Assembly: GCA_900545865.1 (NCBI GenBank)
Contig: URAN01000004.1
Coordinates: 1-64,000, forward strand
Source: an uncultured Eubacteriales bacterium
GTDB lineage: Bacteria; Bacillota; Clostridia; Monoglobales; Monoglobaceae
Reading direction: 5' to 3'
DNA length: 64,000 nt
Below, piece by piece: positions 44,901-52,908 of the stretch (position 1 is its first letter; each line of letters opens with the position of its first letter). The notes beneath the pieces were generated by a model. That model was not told where the DNA came from and ran no database searches. It worked only from the letters and a program-made list of their open reading frames with translations. A program made the position numbers and the translations under genes.

Positions 44901-45502
44901 AACTGTGCCGTTGAATCTTCATAAAATGGAAATGTGCTTGTTTTAGGTGACAACACAAAAGCTTTGTCCTCTCTCGTTTCAAGCAATGTTAACTCTTTTG
45001 TTGTGTTCATTCCGTCTGTCAATATAAATTTATTGCTATCAGGTGCATTTTCCACTATATTTGGTGCTTTTCCGTCATAACCCAAACGTTGTTTGAGATT
45101 TTCGCCGACCGTCACGGTGTTTGAAATATATTTAATGTTGGAATTATCCGTCAAAACCGCACAGATTTGCTTGTTCGCCATATCGTTTGTGATTGTGTAT
45201 GTGTCACCCGTGGTCTCTGTTGCCGTCCAATTTGCATTATCGGATGAAACATAGAATGTGATTGCGGATTTTGCCGCACACACACCGCTGTTATTCAAAT
45301 CCGAAACTGACAAAGTATAACCCGATTTGATTCTGTCGCCGCCGTTTGACACGATTTGAATTTGACCCTCGATTGCATCGGCGTCCGCCGAATTGAGCGT
45401 TAACGAAACACCGTTCCTCTCTGCGGCGGCAAGCGATGCAACACCCGTTCCGACCAGCATTGCCGCGCTTAAAACCGCGGCGATTACTTTTTTGATTTCC
45501 AT
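41957..45502 (-). CDS. Secreted SGNH esterase with two LRSP modules
   Basis: 1181 residues with a signal peptide (about 1-28, SLAAA). It carries Ig-like domain 1 (about 30-135), LRSP module 1 (about 145-370, GLILRSPYTKDG, STRPCFYINTDIFKNIKVES), Ig-like domain 2 (about 385-485) and LRSP-like module 2 (about 500-755, with RTRTPASS in place of LRSP). A beta-sandwich region and a C-terminal SGNH hydrolase (about 968-1181) follow, with Ser977 (GDSI), GTND, and Asp1155/His1158 (DNIHPT). It probably removes acetyl or similar esters from polysaccharides at the cell surface. It is paralogous to the next gene upstream, with near-identical leader and Ig regions. GGAGG eight bases upstream fixes the start. 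Confidence 0.82.
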   Translation of the reverse strand: MEIKKVIAAVLSAAMLVGTGVASLAAAERNGVSLTLNSADADAIEGQIQIVSNGGDRIKSGYTLSVSDLNNSGVCAAKSAITFYVSSDNANWTATETTGDTYTITNDMANKQICAVLTDNSNIKYISNTVTVGENLKQRLGYDGKAPNIVENAPDSNKFILTDGMNTTKELTLLETREDKAFVLSPKTSTFPFYEDSTAQFQIINTKDPKSIFYKINQSDYITQNILPKSMQSYLIETGWETEAGCQTLDEDHSNMINDTVVFSKIAVPSQSEFYDNADKIGYKDATGLILRSPYTKDGRIQAVNPIGGGIAVVNTHSSTYYSTRPCFYINTDIFKNIKVESAGIEVVKTILSLGNENGLYTDAEWQEFQNRANALQFGEINGTETVKLNITSNGGERIKSGYTLTAANKDDTEDITGAAQKIAYFVSDSGEQGTWEMAGTAENGAKFTLLNSHANKYVIAAAKMEDGTKYISNQLTVGENLAASPGVWGKIPEITEGENNYVMKAYADKTDRLYLDIDGYNGIGYTMLDADENNILLLSDALDNTPTYKNPDNPNQKYQIYDSNDKNSVAYYINQKSFINNNIVPSGYENYINTTAWETETGCRDKMVNDTVDISKVALPSMTEVYKYVDKIGYRDGNSIRTRTPASSESSAGDFKFLLPGGGMQYLDPTSTFYQFRVETSINKDLYKHIKLDAINSGVDALAAVGFPGLLSIGEAKALGYSDDELIKLGYFDNKIYAALTNISVSGNDVLIDVATSNPKENIDAKIICAVYDSDNRLKFIKSDDVSIAHGEKNIEKTITLSDGIGSTDKVAFYLWKDETNISPISAKIFGEEKNTVPIATVTSLTEIPYNNSIFEYNGRWKEDAANGYMIGNWAYPYVDFSVKATNLVLNFGDATPKAIKIYINDKEVWADAQSSASKTETIDISKYLASGVSNVRVFDNAETLPMNFKGITVNEGAEVLNPKQSRGNMLFIGDSISSASYSYTYTLPLALGMDNTRISKSGIAFLDGNYAGAVRDGVLGMQTKFKQMQTLDKGTDAYDFANDDKFDFIFVNIGTNDVYKSSDGSVDNIDRFKAKYKEFINFLSSTYTKAKIVVIKPVRKSKYWAYDETNKTNAYWRAQTFDSIGEAIGKGEYGENVLYVDTTEWDIDINDIDNIHPTVSGHEQIKSKLIGFMTENNLI
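44060..44320. repeat. Near-identical paralogous segment, copy in the SGNH esterase gene
   Basis: About 260 bases encoding the second Ig-like domain match about 47790-48050 almost base for base, while flanking modules have diverged. This points to recent duplication or gene conversion. Confidence 0.75.
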
Positions 45503-45571
45503 TACTTTTTCCTCCTTACCTTTTGGTATTTGATATTTTTGCCACCCTTTTTTAATTTCCGCCGCCGCACG

Positions 45572-45592
45572 TCTGCCGCAATATGCGGCAGA
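45572..45592. other. Intergenic hairpin between the two paralogous esterase genes
   Basis: TCTGCCGCA ata TGCGGCAGA is a 9-bp perfect stem in the 151-base gap. No U-run follows it on the minus strand. It may be an mRNA processing or stability site rather than a terminator. Confidence 0.5.
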
Positions 45593-45653
45593 TGCAGCGT
45601 AACTCCGTCTTGGTCTCTGTTTTTTTAATCTCTCCTCTCTGTCCGATAAAAAA

Positions 45654-48600
45654 TTAATTCCATAATCCGTCCATTGTATTTATTTTCTCGATTATCCGGT
45701 TTGCGATTTTTCTGTCCTCATCAACCGTGGGATGCCCCATACTCGATGCCGAAAAGTTCTTTATTTCCAAATAATAAAATCCGTTGTTTTCGCCGCCCCG
45801 GTCTGTCACCGCTTGCCGAACCGATTCAGGGTATCCGCCTTTTTCTCTTGCTATGCACAATACTTTTGCATTCGGATACGCCGTCCTGATTTTATCCAAA
45901 AGCACAGCATATTTTTGTGCAAAACCCGTTTCAACGTTTTCAACCTTTTTCGAACCGTACATATCATTCTCACCCAGAAAAACGGTGACGAGCTGCGGAA
46001 CGAATTTGCCGTAATCCCACTTTGTACGCGTTGACATATTTAAGCCGGTATTGCCGACATATACATCGGCAAAGTCAAACAGGTCGGTCATAGTACAATC
46101 GGTGCTGCCGTCGCTGTTCACATACACGCCTTTTCCCTCATAAGCCGTTACGTTATAATCCGCATCAAACTCTCTTGCGACAAACCCCGTATACGAATTA
46201 TAGTTATCGGAATTCTGCGCACAGAACGATTTTGAATACGAAAGCTCGGGCGAATTTGCATAACCCGTTGTAAAGCTGTCGCCGATGAACTCTATCTTTT
46301 TAGCCTTAGCGAGCGTTGCTCTCGGCTCTCCGTCCGTACGGATTTTGCTTATTCCGATTGTTCCGCGCGATGCCTCTGACGAACGCTTTAGCGCTATTGT
46401 ATACGTTCCCTTTTTATCAGCTTTAAATATCTCGTTCCAACCCTGTTTAAGCTTAATTCTGTTCACCGACACCTCTCCGTTCGGCTCACAGCGGCTCACA
46501 ACATTGAAATAGTTACCGTTTGTCACGCTGTCGTCATAAGAAGATTTGTCAACATAAACGCTTGCAACGATACCCGTGAACTCAAATTCAAATCCGGAAT
46601 TTGTCCAGTTAAAAGTTCTCGTTTTGACGGCCGCGGCATCTTTGTCTGCCTTATAATCAACAACTTCGCCTCTGCCGCAGATACGCACATTGTTCTCCGC
46701 GACATTCGCGTCCAAAAGCGAATATTCGCTTATCTCGCCCGGCACAACATAGCTATAGCTGTCGGTGACGGGATATAAATTTTGTCCGTTGTTCCAAAAA
46801 TAAAACGTTATCTTATCCGTCTCTTCAACGCCCGAGAGCGCGATTGTCTTTTCGGCATCGCTCTCGCCCGATGCAACGGTTATATTATCCTCTTTGACAA
46901 GTTTTAATCTGTTATCCGAATCATATACCGCACAGATAATTTTTGCGTCCGTACTTTCATCTTTAGGATTTGACGCCGCAATATCTATCGTTGCATTTGT
47001 TCCGTCAAACGAAATACCGTTCAGCGATGTGTAAATCAGATTTTTATCCTTAAAATATCCGAGCTTTATCAGCTCTCTGCCCGAATATCCCAACGCCTTC
47101 GCTTGGTCAATCGTCAATAATTCCGGAAAGCCGACCGCGGCAAGAACACCGCTGCCTGTATTTATTGCGTCAATCTTTACATACTTGTACATTGATTTGC
47201 TGATACGCGCCTCAACTCTGAGCGGGTAATACGTCGAGAATGACTTAAGATATTGAATCCCCGATGTCGGGTGCAGGTATTTAAAATTTCCTATCGCGCT
47301 TTCTTTATTCAGCGGCGTTCTCGTCCTGATTGAATTTCCGTCACGAGAGCCGATTTTATCCGCATATTTGTATAATTCCGTCACACTCGGAACAGCAATC
47401 TTTGAATAATCGACCGTATCGTTTGTCATTTTATCCGTATATCCGGCCTCGGTTTCCCAATACGTTCGGTTTATATACCGCTCATAACCATCGGGAGCAA
47501 TATATTGCTTTATAAATTCATCAGTATTGATATGATGCGCGATTGAATTTTCATCATTTGAATCATAAATCTGATACAATTTAGTTGTATCCAACGGGTC
47601 AATATAATTTGCCGTTCTGTCGTCCAGCGAATCACTGAGCAGCAATATGCTGGCATCGTCCGAATCGAGCATCGTATATCCGATTCCTCTGAAACCGTCA
47701 ACATCCAAATAAAGCCTGTCGTTTCTGTCCGCGTGTTCTTTCATACCTGTCGGCGGTTGATTCCATTCGCCGAGATATGATAAGTTCTCGCCTGTCAGCA
47801 ACGAGTTTGAAATATACTTTGTTCCGTCCTGCATTTTCGCCGCCGCAATCACATACTTATTTGCGTGCGAATTCAAAAGCGTGAACTTTGCGCCGTTTTC
47901 GGCCGTTCCTGCCATTTCCCACGTACCTTGTTCACCACTGTCGGAAACAAAATAAGCAATCTTTTGAGCCGTACCCGTTATATCCTCCGTATCATCTTTA
48001 TTCGCCGCGGTCAGAGTATATCCCGACTTGATTCCCTCTCCGCCGTTGGACGTAATATTAAGCTTTACGTCTTCCCTACCCGTGATACCTCCGAAATCGA
48101 AATTACCCCATTCATCATCCGTATAAAGTCCGCCGCTGTTTCCCGTCTCAAGGATTTTTGCGACTACCGCCGCCCCTGCGGATTCAGCTTTAACGTTTTT
48201 AAAAATGTCATTGCTGACCCAAAACACGGGAACAATCGGATATGCCGTTCCGTTTGTTGTCAAAAACTGTCTTCCGCCGCTCTTTAGAATTGCCTCAAAA
48301 CAACCGTATGTGCCTTTGGTGCTGTCTACCGTCTCGGTGGGGGTTCTGAGCGCAATGCCTTTATTGTAACCGATTATGTCGGCATATGTATTATATTCGT
48401 TTACGCTTATCGGCGCCGTCTTTGCATTGATAACGGTATCGTTTTGCATATTCGAATAATCCGACCCGAAATTCGGGTTTCCAGCCTCTGTTTCCCAATT
48501 TGTGCTTTGCAGGTATGCCTGCATTGACTCGGGCATAATATTTGCCGTGATAAAATCGGTCTTGTTCATTTTGCAAAGAACGCTGTTTTCATCATCGGTT

Positions 48601-49211
48601 TTAAATATCTGTCTTTTCTCGCTGTCATCATATATTTTTAACCCCGAAATAGGCTCGGCGGCAAAAAATGATTTGTCCGCGTCGCTGTGCAGCAGCAACA
48701 GCTCTTTTGACTTATTAGTGCCGTCGGTGAATACAACTTTATTCTCGGGTTTGGAATCGGGCGTTGCCCCGATGGCGGATTTATCCCACGCAAGTACGTG
48801 TTTGAGATTTTCGCCGACCGTCACGGTGTTCGAGATATATTTAACGTTGGAATTATTCGTCAAAACCGCACAGATTTGCTTGTTCGCCATGTCGTTTGTG
48901 ATTGTGTATGTGTCACCGGCTGTCTCTGTTGCCGTCCATATATTGTCCTCGCCCGAATAATAGTATTTTATTTCTTTTTTATCCGCACATACACCGCTGT
49001 TATTCAAATCCGAAACGGACAGAGTATAGCCCGATTTGATTCTCTCGCCGCCGTTTGACACGATTTGAATTTGACCCTCGATTGCATCGGCGTCCGCCGA
49101 ATTGAGCGTTAACGAAACACCGTTCCTCTCTGCGGCGGCAAGCGATGCAACACCCGTTCCGACCAGCATTGCCGCGCTTAAAACCGCGGCGATAACCTTT
49201 TTGATTTCCAT
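45654..49211 (-). CDS. Secreted carbohydrate esterase family 2-like protein with two LRSP modules
   Basis: 1185 residues. The signal peptide and first Ig-like domain are almost identical to those of its downstream paralogue. LRSP-like module 1 lies about 140-365 (variant ALRTPTETV), Ig-like domain 2 about 385-490 and module 2 about 500-755 (variant RTRTPLNK). The C-terminal about 330 residues match the CE2 layout: a small jelly-roll domain (about 840-965) then an SGNH domain with Ser979 (FIGDSFTTGYA), GEND and His1160 (GHPTVDED). CE2 enzymes deacetylate plant or microbial polysaccharides. It is the first gene of the six-gene operon. The start is ATG 49211, with GGAGG eight bases upstream; a frame from 49238 would start before the RBS. 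Confidence 0.83.
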   Translation of the reverse strand: MEIKKVIAAVLSAAMLVGTGVASLAAAERNGVSLTLNSADADAIEGQIQIVSNGGERIKSGYTLSVSDLNNSGVCADKKEIKYYYSGEDNIWTATETAGDTYTITNDMANKQICAVLTNNSNVKYISNTVTVGENLKHVLAWDKSAIGATPDSKPENKVVFTDGTNKSKELLLLHSDADKSFFAAEPISGLKIYDDSEKRQIFKTDDENSVLCKMNKTDFITANIMPESMQAYLQSTNWETEAGNPNFGSDYSNMQNDTVINAKTAPISVNEYNTYADIIGYNKGIALRTPTETVDSTKGTYGCFEAILKSGGRQFLTTNGTAYPIVPVFWVSNDIFKNVKAESAGAAVVAKILETGNSGGLYTDDEWGNFDFGGITGREDVKLNITSNGGEGIKSGYTLTAANKDDTEDITGTAQKIAYFVSDSGEQGTWEMAGTAENGAKFTLLNSHANKYVIAAAKMQDGTKYISNSLLTGENLSYLGEWNQPPTGMKEHADRNDRLYLDVDGFRGIGYTMLDSDDASILLLSDSLDDRTANYIDPLDTTKLYQIYDSNDENSIAHHINTDEFIKQYIAPDGYERYINRTYWETEAGYTDKMTNDTVDYSKIAVPSVTELYKYADKIGSRDGNSIRTRTPLNKESAIGNFKYLHPTSGIQYLKSFSTYYPLRVEARISKSMYKYVKIDAINTGSGVLAAVGFPELLTIDQAKALGYSGRELIKLGYFKDKNLIYTSLNGISFDGTNATIDIAASNPKDESTDAKIICAVYDSDNRLKLVKEDNITVASGESDAEKTIALSGVEETDKITFYFWNNGQNLYPVTDSYSYVVPGEISEYSLLDANVAENNVRICGRGEVVDYKADKDAAAVKTRTFNWTNSGFEFEFTGIVASVYVDKSSYDDSVTNGNYFNVVSRCEPNGEVSVNRIKLKQGWNEIFKADKKGTYTIALKRSSEASRGTIGISKIRTDGEPRATLAKAKKIEFIGDSFTTGYANSPELSYSKSFCAQNSDNYNSYTGFVAREFDADYNVTAYEGKGVYVNSDGSTDCTMTDLFDFADVYVGNTGLNMSTRTKWDYGKFVPQLVTVFLGENDMYGSKKVENVETGFAQKYAVLLDKIRTAYPNAKVLCIAREKGGYPESVRQAVTDRGGENNGFYYLEIKNFSASSMGHPTVDEDRKIANRIIEKINTMDGLWN
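47790..48050. repeat. Near-identical paralogous segment, copy in the CE2-like gene
   Basis: Partner of about 44060-44320. The signal peptide and first Ig-like region (about 49040-49225 and 45330-45515) form a second near-identical pair that includes the GGAGG leader. Confidence 0.75.
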
Positions 49212-49732
49212 TACTTTTTCCTCCTTACCTCTTGGCATTTGGTACTGTTTGCTTATCCTCTTTTCGGTTGATTCTTACTTCGGCTGCATCTTTTTGAAAA
49301 TATAAAACTGTATTCTAACACATTAAATCTTTTACCCAACTTTTAATTTAAATACTATTTTGGTTATATTATTCAAAACCAAAAATTTTAGTTGTGCATT
49401 TTGTATAAACGATTAAAGTTTATCTTATAATATTTATAACACACTTAACACACGCTCCGCAAGACTATATAATAATTAAAAACGAACCATATTCTATGAT
49501 TAATACTGCTTTGCACGGTCGTTTTTCGACTCAGTCAAAAAGCTGTCTGCCGCCCTTTGACAGCAATTTAAAAATTGTTTTGGATTTTAAATTAGATTAT
49601 TCGCAATTATGCATTTTCAGATTTAACAATCACCTAAAATATTTATATTGATATTATAATATTACAAAACAAAAGTTTCAATTTTAAAATGTTTTAAGAA
49701 ATAAGCATTTTGTTAGAACGGAGATGTTCCAA
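49212..49732. other. AT-rich divergent control region of the surface-protein operon
   Basis: Between the araC-like gene and the six-gene operon I see no further gene. A weak minus-strand promoter (TTGGGT 49339-49334, TAGAAT 49317-49312, spacer 16) could serve the operon. The rest is AT-rich with no clear repeat. Confidence 0.45.
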
Positions 49733-50047
49733 ATGTTAAACGAAAGCTGTGAAGTATACGAAAATTATGCGGAAGAAATCTCCGCGGAAAAGCTTGCAGA
49801 TATGCTGAATTATTCAAGATGTCATTTTTCGGTCAAGTTTAAACAAATTATGAGTATGACCCCTCACGAATATATAAAAAAACGCAGAATAGACCGCGCA
49901 AAAGAACTTTTGATTGAGGACAACACCTCGATAGAAAAGATTGCGGAACTTATCGGATACAATGACGCGTGCAGCTTTATCAGGGCTTTTAAGAGTATGG
50001 AAAACATCACCCCTTTGCAATTCAAAAAAAGATATTTCTGCCGCTGA
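49733..50047 (+). CDS. Short AraC-family regulator (DNA-binding domain only)
   Basis: A 104-residue protein consisting almost only of the two helix-turn-helix motifs of AraC/XylS regulators (ISAEKLADMLNYSRCHFSVK ... IEKIAELIGYNDACSFIRAF, ending ITPLQFKKRYF). Full AraC regulators have about 200 more residues for sensing; here the region before the ATG is AT-rich non-coding DNA. GGAG is nine bases upstream of ATG 49733. It is divergent from the large surface-protein operon and is the obvious candidate to control it, either constitutively or with another sensor. It could instead be an N-terminally truncated remnant. Confidence 0.82.
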   Translation: MLNESCEVYENYAEEISAEKLADMLNYSRCHFSVKFKQIMSMTPHEYIKKRRIDRAKELLIEDNTSIEKIAELIGYNDACSFIRAFKSMENITPLQFKKRYFCR

Positions 50048-50097
50048 ACTTTTCTCATCACACAAAATCCGGACAATATAAAAACACCGGTACATAA

Positions 50098-50129
50098 AGA
50101 GCCGAGACGAATCAATTCGCCTCGGCTCT
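50098..50129. terminator. Bidirectional terminator between araC-like gene and pckA
   Basis: AGAGCCGAG(a)CGAAT / ATTCG(c)CTCGGCTCT, a long stem with T-rich sequence on both sides, between two convergent genes. Confidence 0.75.
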
Positions 50130-50177
50130 GTTATATTTTGGGTTTTGGTTTTTAAAGCTTTATATTTCGCCCTAAAA

Positions 50178-51782
50178 TTATTTCTGAGGACCTGCCGAAA
50201 CAAGAGCTTTGCCTGCTGCGTTACCCTCGTATTTAGCAAAATTCTTGATGAATCTGCCTGCCAAATCCAACGCTTTTTCTTCCCAATCTGCCACATTCTC
50301 ATATGTGTCACGCGGGTCGAGGATAGCCGAATCAACACCCGGAAGCTCTGTCGGTACTTCGAAATCAAAATGCGGAATCTTCTTTGTCGGTGCGTCCAGA
50401 ATTGCGCCGCTCAAAATTGCGTCGATGATACCGCGTGTATCTTTGATTGATATACGCTTGCCCGTACCGTTCCAGCCTGTGTTTACGAGGTATGCTTTCG
50501 CACCGCTCTTTTGCATCTTTTTAACGAGCTCCTCTGCGTACTTGGTCGGGTGCAATTCGAGGAAAGCCTGACCGAAGCAAGCCGAGAATGTCGGTGTGGG
50601 TTCTGTTATACCTCTCTCTGTTCCGGCGAGCTTTGCCGTGAATCCCGAAAGGAAGTAATACTGCGTCTGTTCCGGTGTAAGAATCGATACCGGGGGAAGT
50701 ACGCCGAAAGCATCGGCAGACAGGAATATTACATTCTTTGCGTCCGGAGCCGCCGAAACGGGGCGAACGATGTTTTCGATATGGTCAATCGGGTAAGAAA
50801 CACGAGTGTTTTCCGTTACCGACTTGTCATCAAAGTCAATCTTTCCGTTTTCGTCAAGCGTAACGTTTTCAAGCAATGCGTCACGGCGAATAGCGTTATA
50901 TATATCGGGTTCGGATTCTTTGTCGAGGTTGATAACCTTTGCATAGCATCCGCCCTCAAAGTTAAATACACCGTTATCATCCCAGCCGTGTTCGTCATCA
51001 CCGATGAGCAAACGCTTGGGGTCTGTTGACAATGTTGTCTTACCTGTTCCCGAAAGACCGAAGAATATAGCTGTATTCTTGCCTTCTTTATCGGTGTTTG
51101 CCGAACAGTGCATCGATGCGATTCCGCGAAGCGGCAGGTAATAGTTCATCATCGAGAACATACCTTTTTTCATCTCGCCGCCGTACCAGGTGTTTACTAT
51201 AACCTGTTCACGGCTTGTTATGTTGAACATAACCGCTGTTTCGGAATTCAAGCCGAGTTCTTTATAATTTTCAACCTTTGCCTTTGATGCGTTGTAAACA
51301 ACGAAATCAGGTTCAAAGTCCTTTAATTCTTCCTCGGTCGGCTTGATAAACATATTTGTAACAAAGTGAGCCTGCCATGCAACCTCAACTATGAAACGGA
51401 TTGCCATACGGGTATCCTTGTTTGTTCCGCAGAACGCGTCAACAACAAACAATCTCTTGTTCGAAAGCTCTTTGATAGCTATGTCCTTAACAGCCTTCCA
51501 CGCCTCTTGTGATGCGGGATGGTTATCATTTTTATATTCATCCGAAGTCCACCAAACGGTATCCTTTGAATTTTCATCTTCTACTATAAATTTATCTTTG
51601 GGCGAGCGACCCGTGTATACACCGGTCATAACGTTGACTGCACCCAGCTCACTTACCTGACCCTTTTCAAAGCCCTCTAAACCGGGTTTTGTTTCCTCTT
51701 CAAACAACTGTTCGTATGAGGGGTTGTAAACAACCTCGGTTGTTCCGCTAATGCCATACTTGCTCAAATTAATCTCTGCCAT
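50178..51782 (-). CDS. pckA: Phosphoenolpyruvate carboxykinase (ATP)
   Basis: A 534-residue enzyme interconverting oxaloacetate + ATP and PEP + CO2 + ADP. In fermenters it often runs toward oxaloacetate. The kinase-1a P-loop is [14 protein letters not shown], the metal-binding kinase-2 is [10 protein letters not shown], and the substrate site is visible as [12 protein letters not shown] near the N-terminus. The start is ATG 51782 with AGAGGTAG upstream; longer frames up to 52013 run into the promoter. It is a single-gene unit with a good promoter and a shared terminator. Confidence 0.97.
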   Translation of the reverse strand: MAEINLSKYGISGTTEVVYNPSYEQLFEEETKPGLEGFEKGQVSELGAVNVMTGVYTGRSPKDKFIVEDENSKDTVWWTSDEYKNDNHPASQEAWKAVKDIAIKELSNKRLFVVDAFCGTNKDTRMAIRFIVEVAWQAHFVTNMFIKPTEEELKDFEPDFVVYNASKAKVENYKELGLNSETAVMFNITSREQVIVNTWYGGEMKKGMFSMMNYYLPLRGIASMHCSANTDKEGKNTAIFFGLSGTGKTTLSTDPKRLLIGDDEHGWDDNGVFNFEGGCYAKVINLDKESEPDIYNAIRRDALLENVTLDENGKIDFDDKSVTENTRVSYPIDHIENIVRPVSAAPDAKNVIFLSADAFGVLPPVSILTPEQTQYYFLSGFTAKLAGTERGITEPTPTFSACFGQAFLELHPTKYAEELVKKMQKSGAKAYLVNTGWNGTGKRISIKDTRGIIDAILSGAILDAPTKKIPHFDFEVPTELPGVDSAILDPRDTYENVADWEEKALDLAGRFIKNFAKYEGNAAGKALVSAGPQK

Positions 51783-51899
51783 ACTTATTCTACCTCTTTC
51801 TTTTGATTTCTTCCGACTCCGAAAAGAGCCCGTGAACCAAAAACGCACATAATACTCATCGTGGGACGGCAAATGCGTCTTTGTGTTCGACTGATAATA

Positions 51900-51928
51900 A
51901 TTATACCTTAAAACCGTCAAAAATGCAA
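51900..51928 (-). promoter_or_regulatory. pckA promoter
   Basis: Minus-strand TTGCAT (51928-51923) and TATAAT (51905-51900), spacer 17. It implies a 5' leader of about 110 bases. Confidence 0.65.
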
Positions 51929-52076
51929 TGTCAAAAGCGAAAAATTTTACATAAAAGCGGCGGCTTTTTTGGTAAAGTTGTCGAGCGTTCATAAAAATTA
52001 AACATAATCGCAATTTATTATACCCGATTCGGCGGCGTTAAAAACATAAATTATCTCAACTATTTTAAAAAAATAC

Positions 52077-52105
52077 TTGAATTTTATCATATATTATGTT
52101 AAAAT
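52077..52105 (+). promoter_or_regulatory. Promoter ahead of the 178-bp leader repeat and stalk gene
   Basis: TTGAAT (52077-52082) and TAAAAT (52100-52105) with a 17-base spacer. Transcription would begin about 25-30 bases before the repeat, so the whole repeat would be in the mRNA leader. Confidence 0.6.
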
Positions 52106-52140
52106 AAACTTAATAAAACACTGAATTCGGAGGAAAATAA

Positions 52141-52318
52141 CGTGAAATTTCCTTTCACGCTATGTCTCCGGCGGAATTAATTGCCCGTGCGAGATTTTCC
52201 TCGGCTGTGCCTCGGAAACGCACATGGGCGAAAAAATCTCTTATTATTCCTTGCCCTGCGGATAAGAGAATACTAATTACAATTTATGCCGACGCAGGGC
52301 GGCGGAATGGAGATTTCT
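52141..52318 (+). ncRNA. Structured 178-bp leader repeat, copy A (candidate cis-regulatory RNA)
   Basis: It ends one base before the start codon of the stalk gene and supplies its RBS (GGAATGGAG). In order it contains: CGTGAAA / TTTCACG; an outer stem GCCCGTGC / GCAC(AT)GGGC with an inner TTTCC..GGC tgt GCC..GGAAA; then TCTCTTA ... GCCCTGC ... TAAGAGA ... GCAGGGC, whose two stems interleave. The same 178 bases, about 80% identical, recur at 62976-63153 ahead of argF. The RNA type is inference; a mobile DNA element is the alternative. Confidence 0.6.
52142..52180 (+). CDS. Possible 12-codon upstream ORF within the leader repeat
   Basis: GGAGG is followed eight bases later by a GTG that opens MKFPFTLCLRRN and then TAA. 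The equivalent position in copy B reads MKVPFTLCLRRI with its own AAGGA upstream. The Leu and Cys codons differ only synonymously, but the two other differences change residues. It overlaps the first hairpin, so conservation may reflect structure and not peptide. Confidence 0.3.
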   Translation: MKFPFTLCLRRN

Positions 52319-52846
52319 ATGAAATTCAAAAAGAAACTTTTAATGATTACAATGGCGGCAAGTATGCTCTTATCATCCGTTTCGGCATTTGCCGCGGCAG
52401 AGAGAATCGTTATGAACGGAAACGAAGTCGAAATCCCGACCGAAATGGGTCAGATTCGCGAAATCGATGACAGAACATTCGTTCCCATTCGTTTCATAAT
52501 GGAATATCTCAACTGTACCGTTAATTATCAGGAAACAAACTATGTTACCGAAAGAGAAGGTGTTAAAACCGAAGAAGTACGCAGCACTGTCACTATGACA
52601 AGTCTTGACACGGGCATTTCGTACTTCCTTACGATTGGCGACAACAAACTGTTTATTTTAACCGCGTCCGATGCACAAATTATCCAAATGGATACAAATG
52701 CTTTCCTCGGCGATGATGACAGAACTTATGTTCCCATTCGCTTTTTGGCTGAGGCAATCGGATACACAGTCGGCTGGGACGAGGCAAGTCAGACCGTAAG
52801 CCTTGACGCAACCGAGGATTCGTCCGTATACACCCCCGTCGGCTAA
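52319..52846 (+). CDS. Exported stalk-domain protein (copper amine oxidase N-terminal-like)
   Basis: 175 residues. A signal peptide (1-26, SAFAAA) is followed by two half-domains of the copper amine oxidase N-terminal-like (stalk) fold, recognised by DRTFVPIRFIMEYL and DRTYVPIRFLAEAIGYTVGW. These are widespread in Firmicutes surface proteins. No enzymatic domain is attached, so it may act as a wall-associated binding or assembly module; the function is unknown. The start is ATG 52319, directly after the leader repeat; an earlier in-frame ATG lies inside the repeat and I reject it. A close paralogue follows 62 bases downstream. Confidence 0.85.
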   Translation: MKFKKKLLMITMAASMLLSSVSAFAAAERIVMNGNEVEIPTEMGQIREIDDRTFVPIRFIMEYLNCTVNYQETNYVTEREGVKTEEVRSTVTMTSLDTGISYFLTIGDNKLFILTASDAQIIQMDTNAFLGDDDRTYVPIRFLAEAIGYTVGWDEASQTVSLDATEDSSVYTPVG

Positions 52847-52908
52847 ACACGGAATCTGTCTTTGAGACAGAAACCATTTAACACGGCAAAACGAACGGAG
52901 TCGGATTT

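Noticed and set aside
52286..52318. N-terminal extension of the stalk protein starting MPTQGGGMEI
   Set aside because: The same residues precede argF at 63008-62976 because both lie in the 178-bp repeat; the repeat's GGAATGGAG is the RBS and translation starts right after it.
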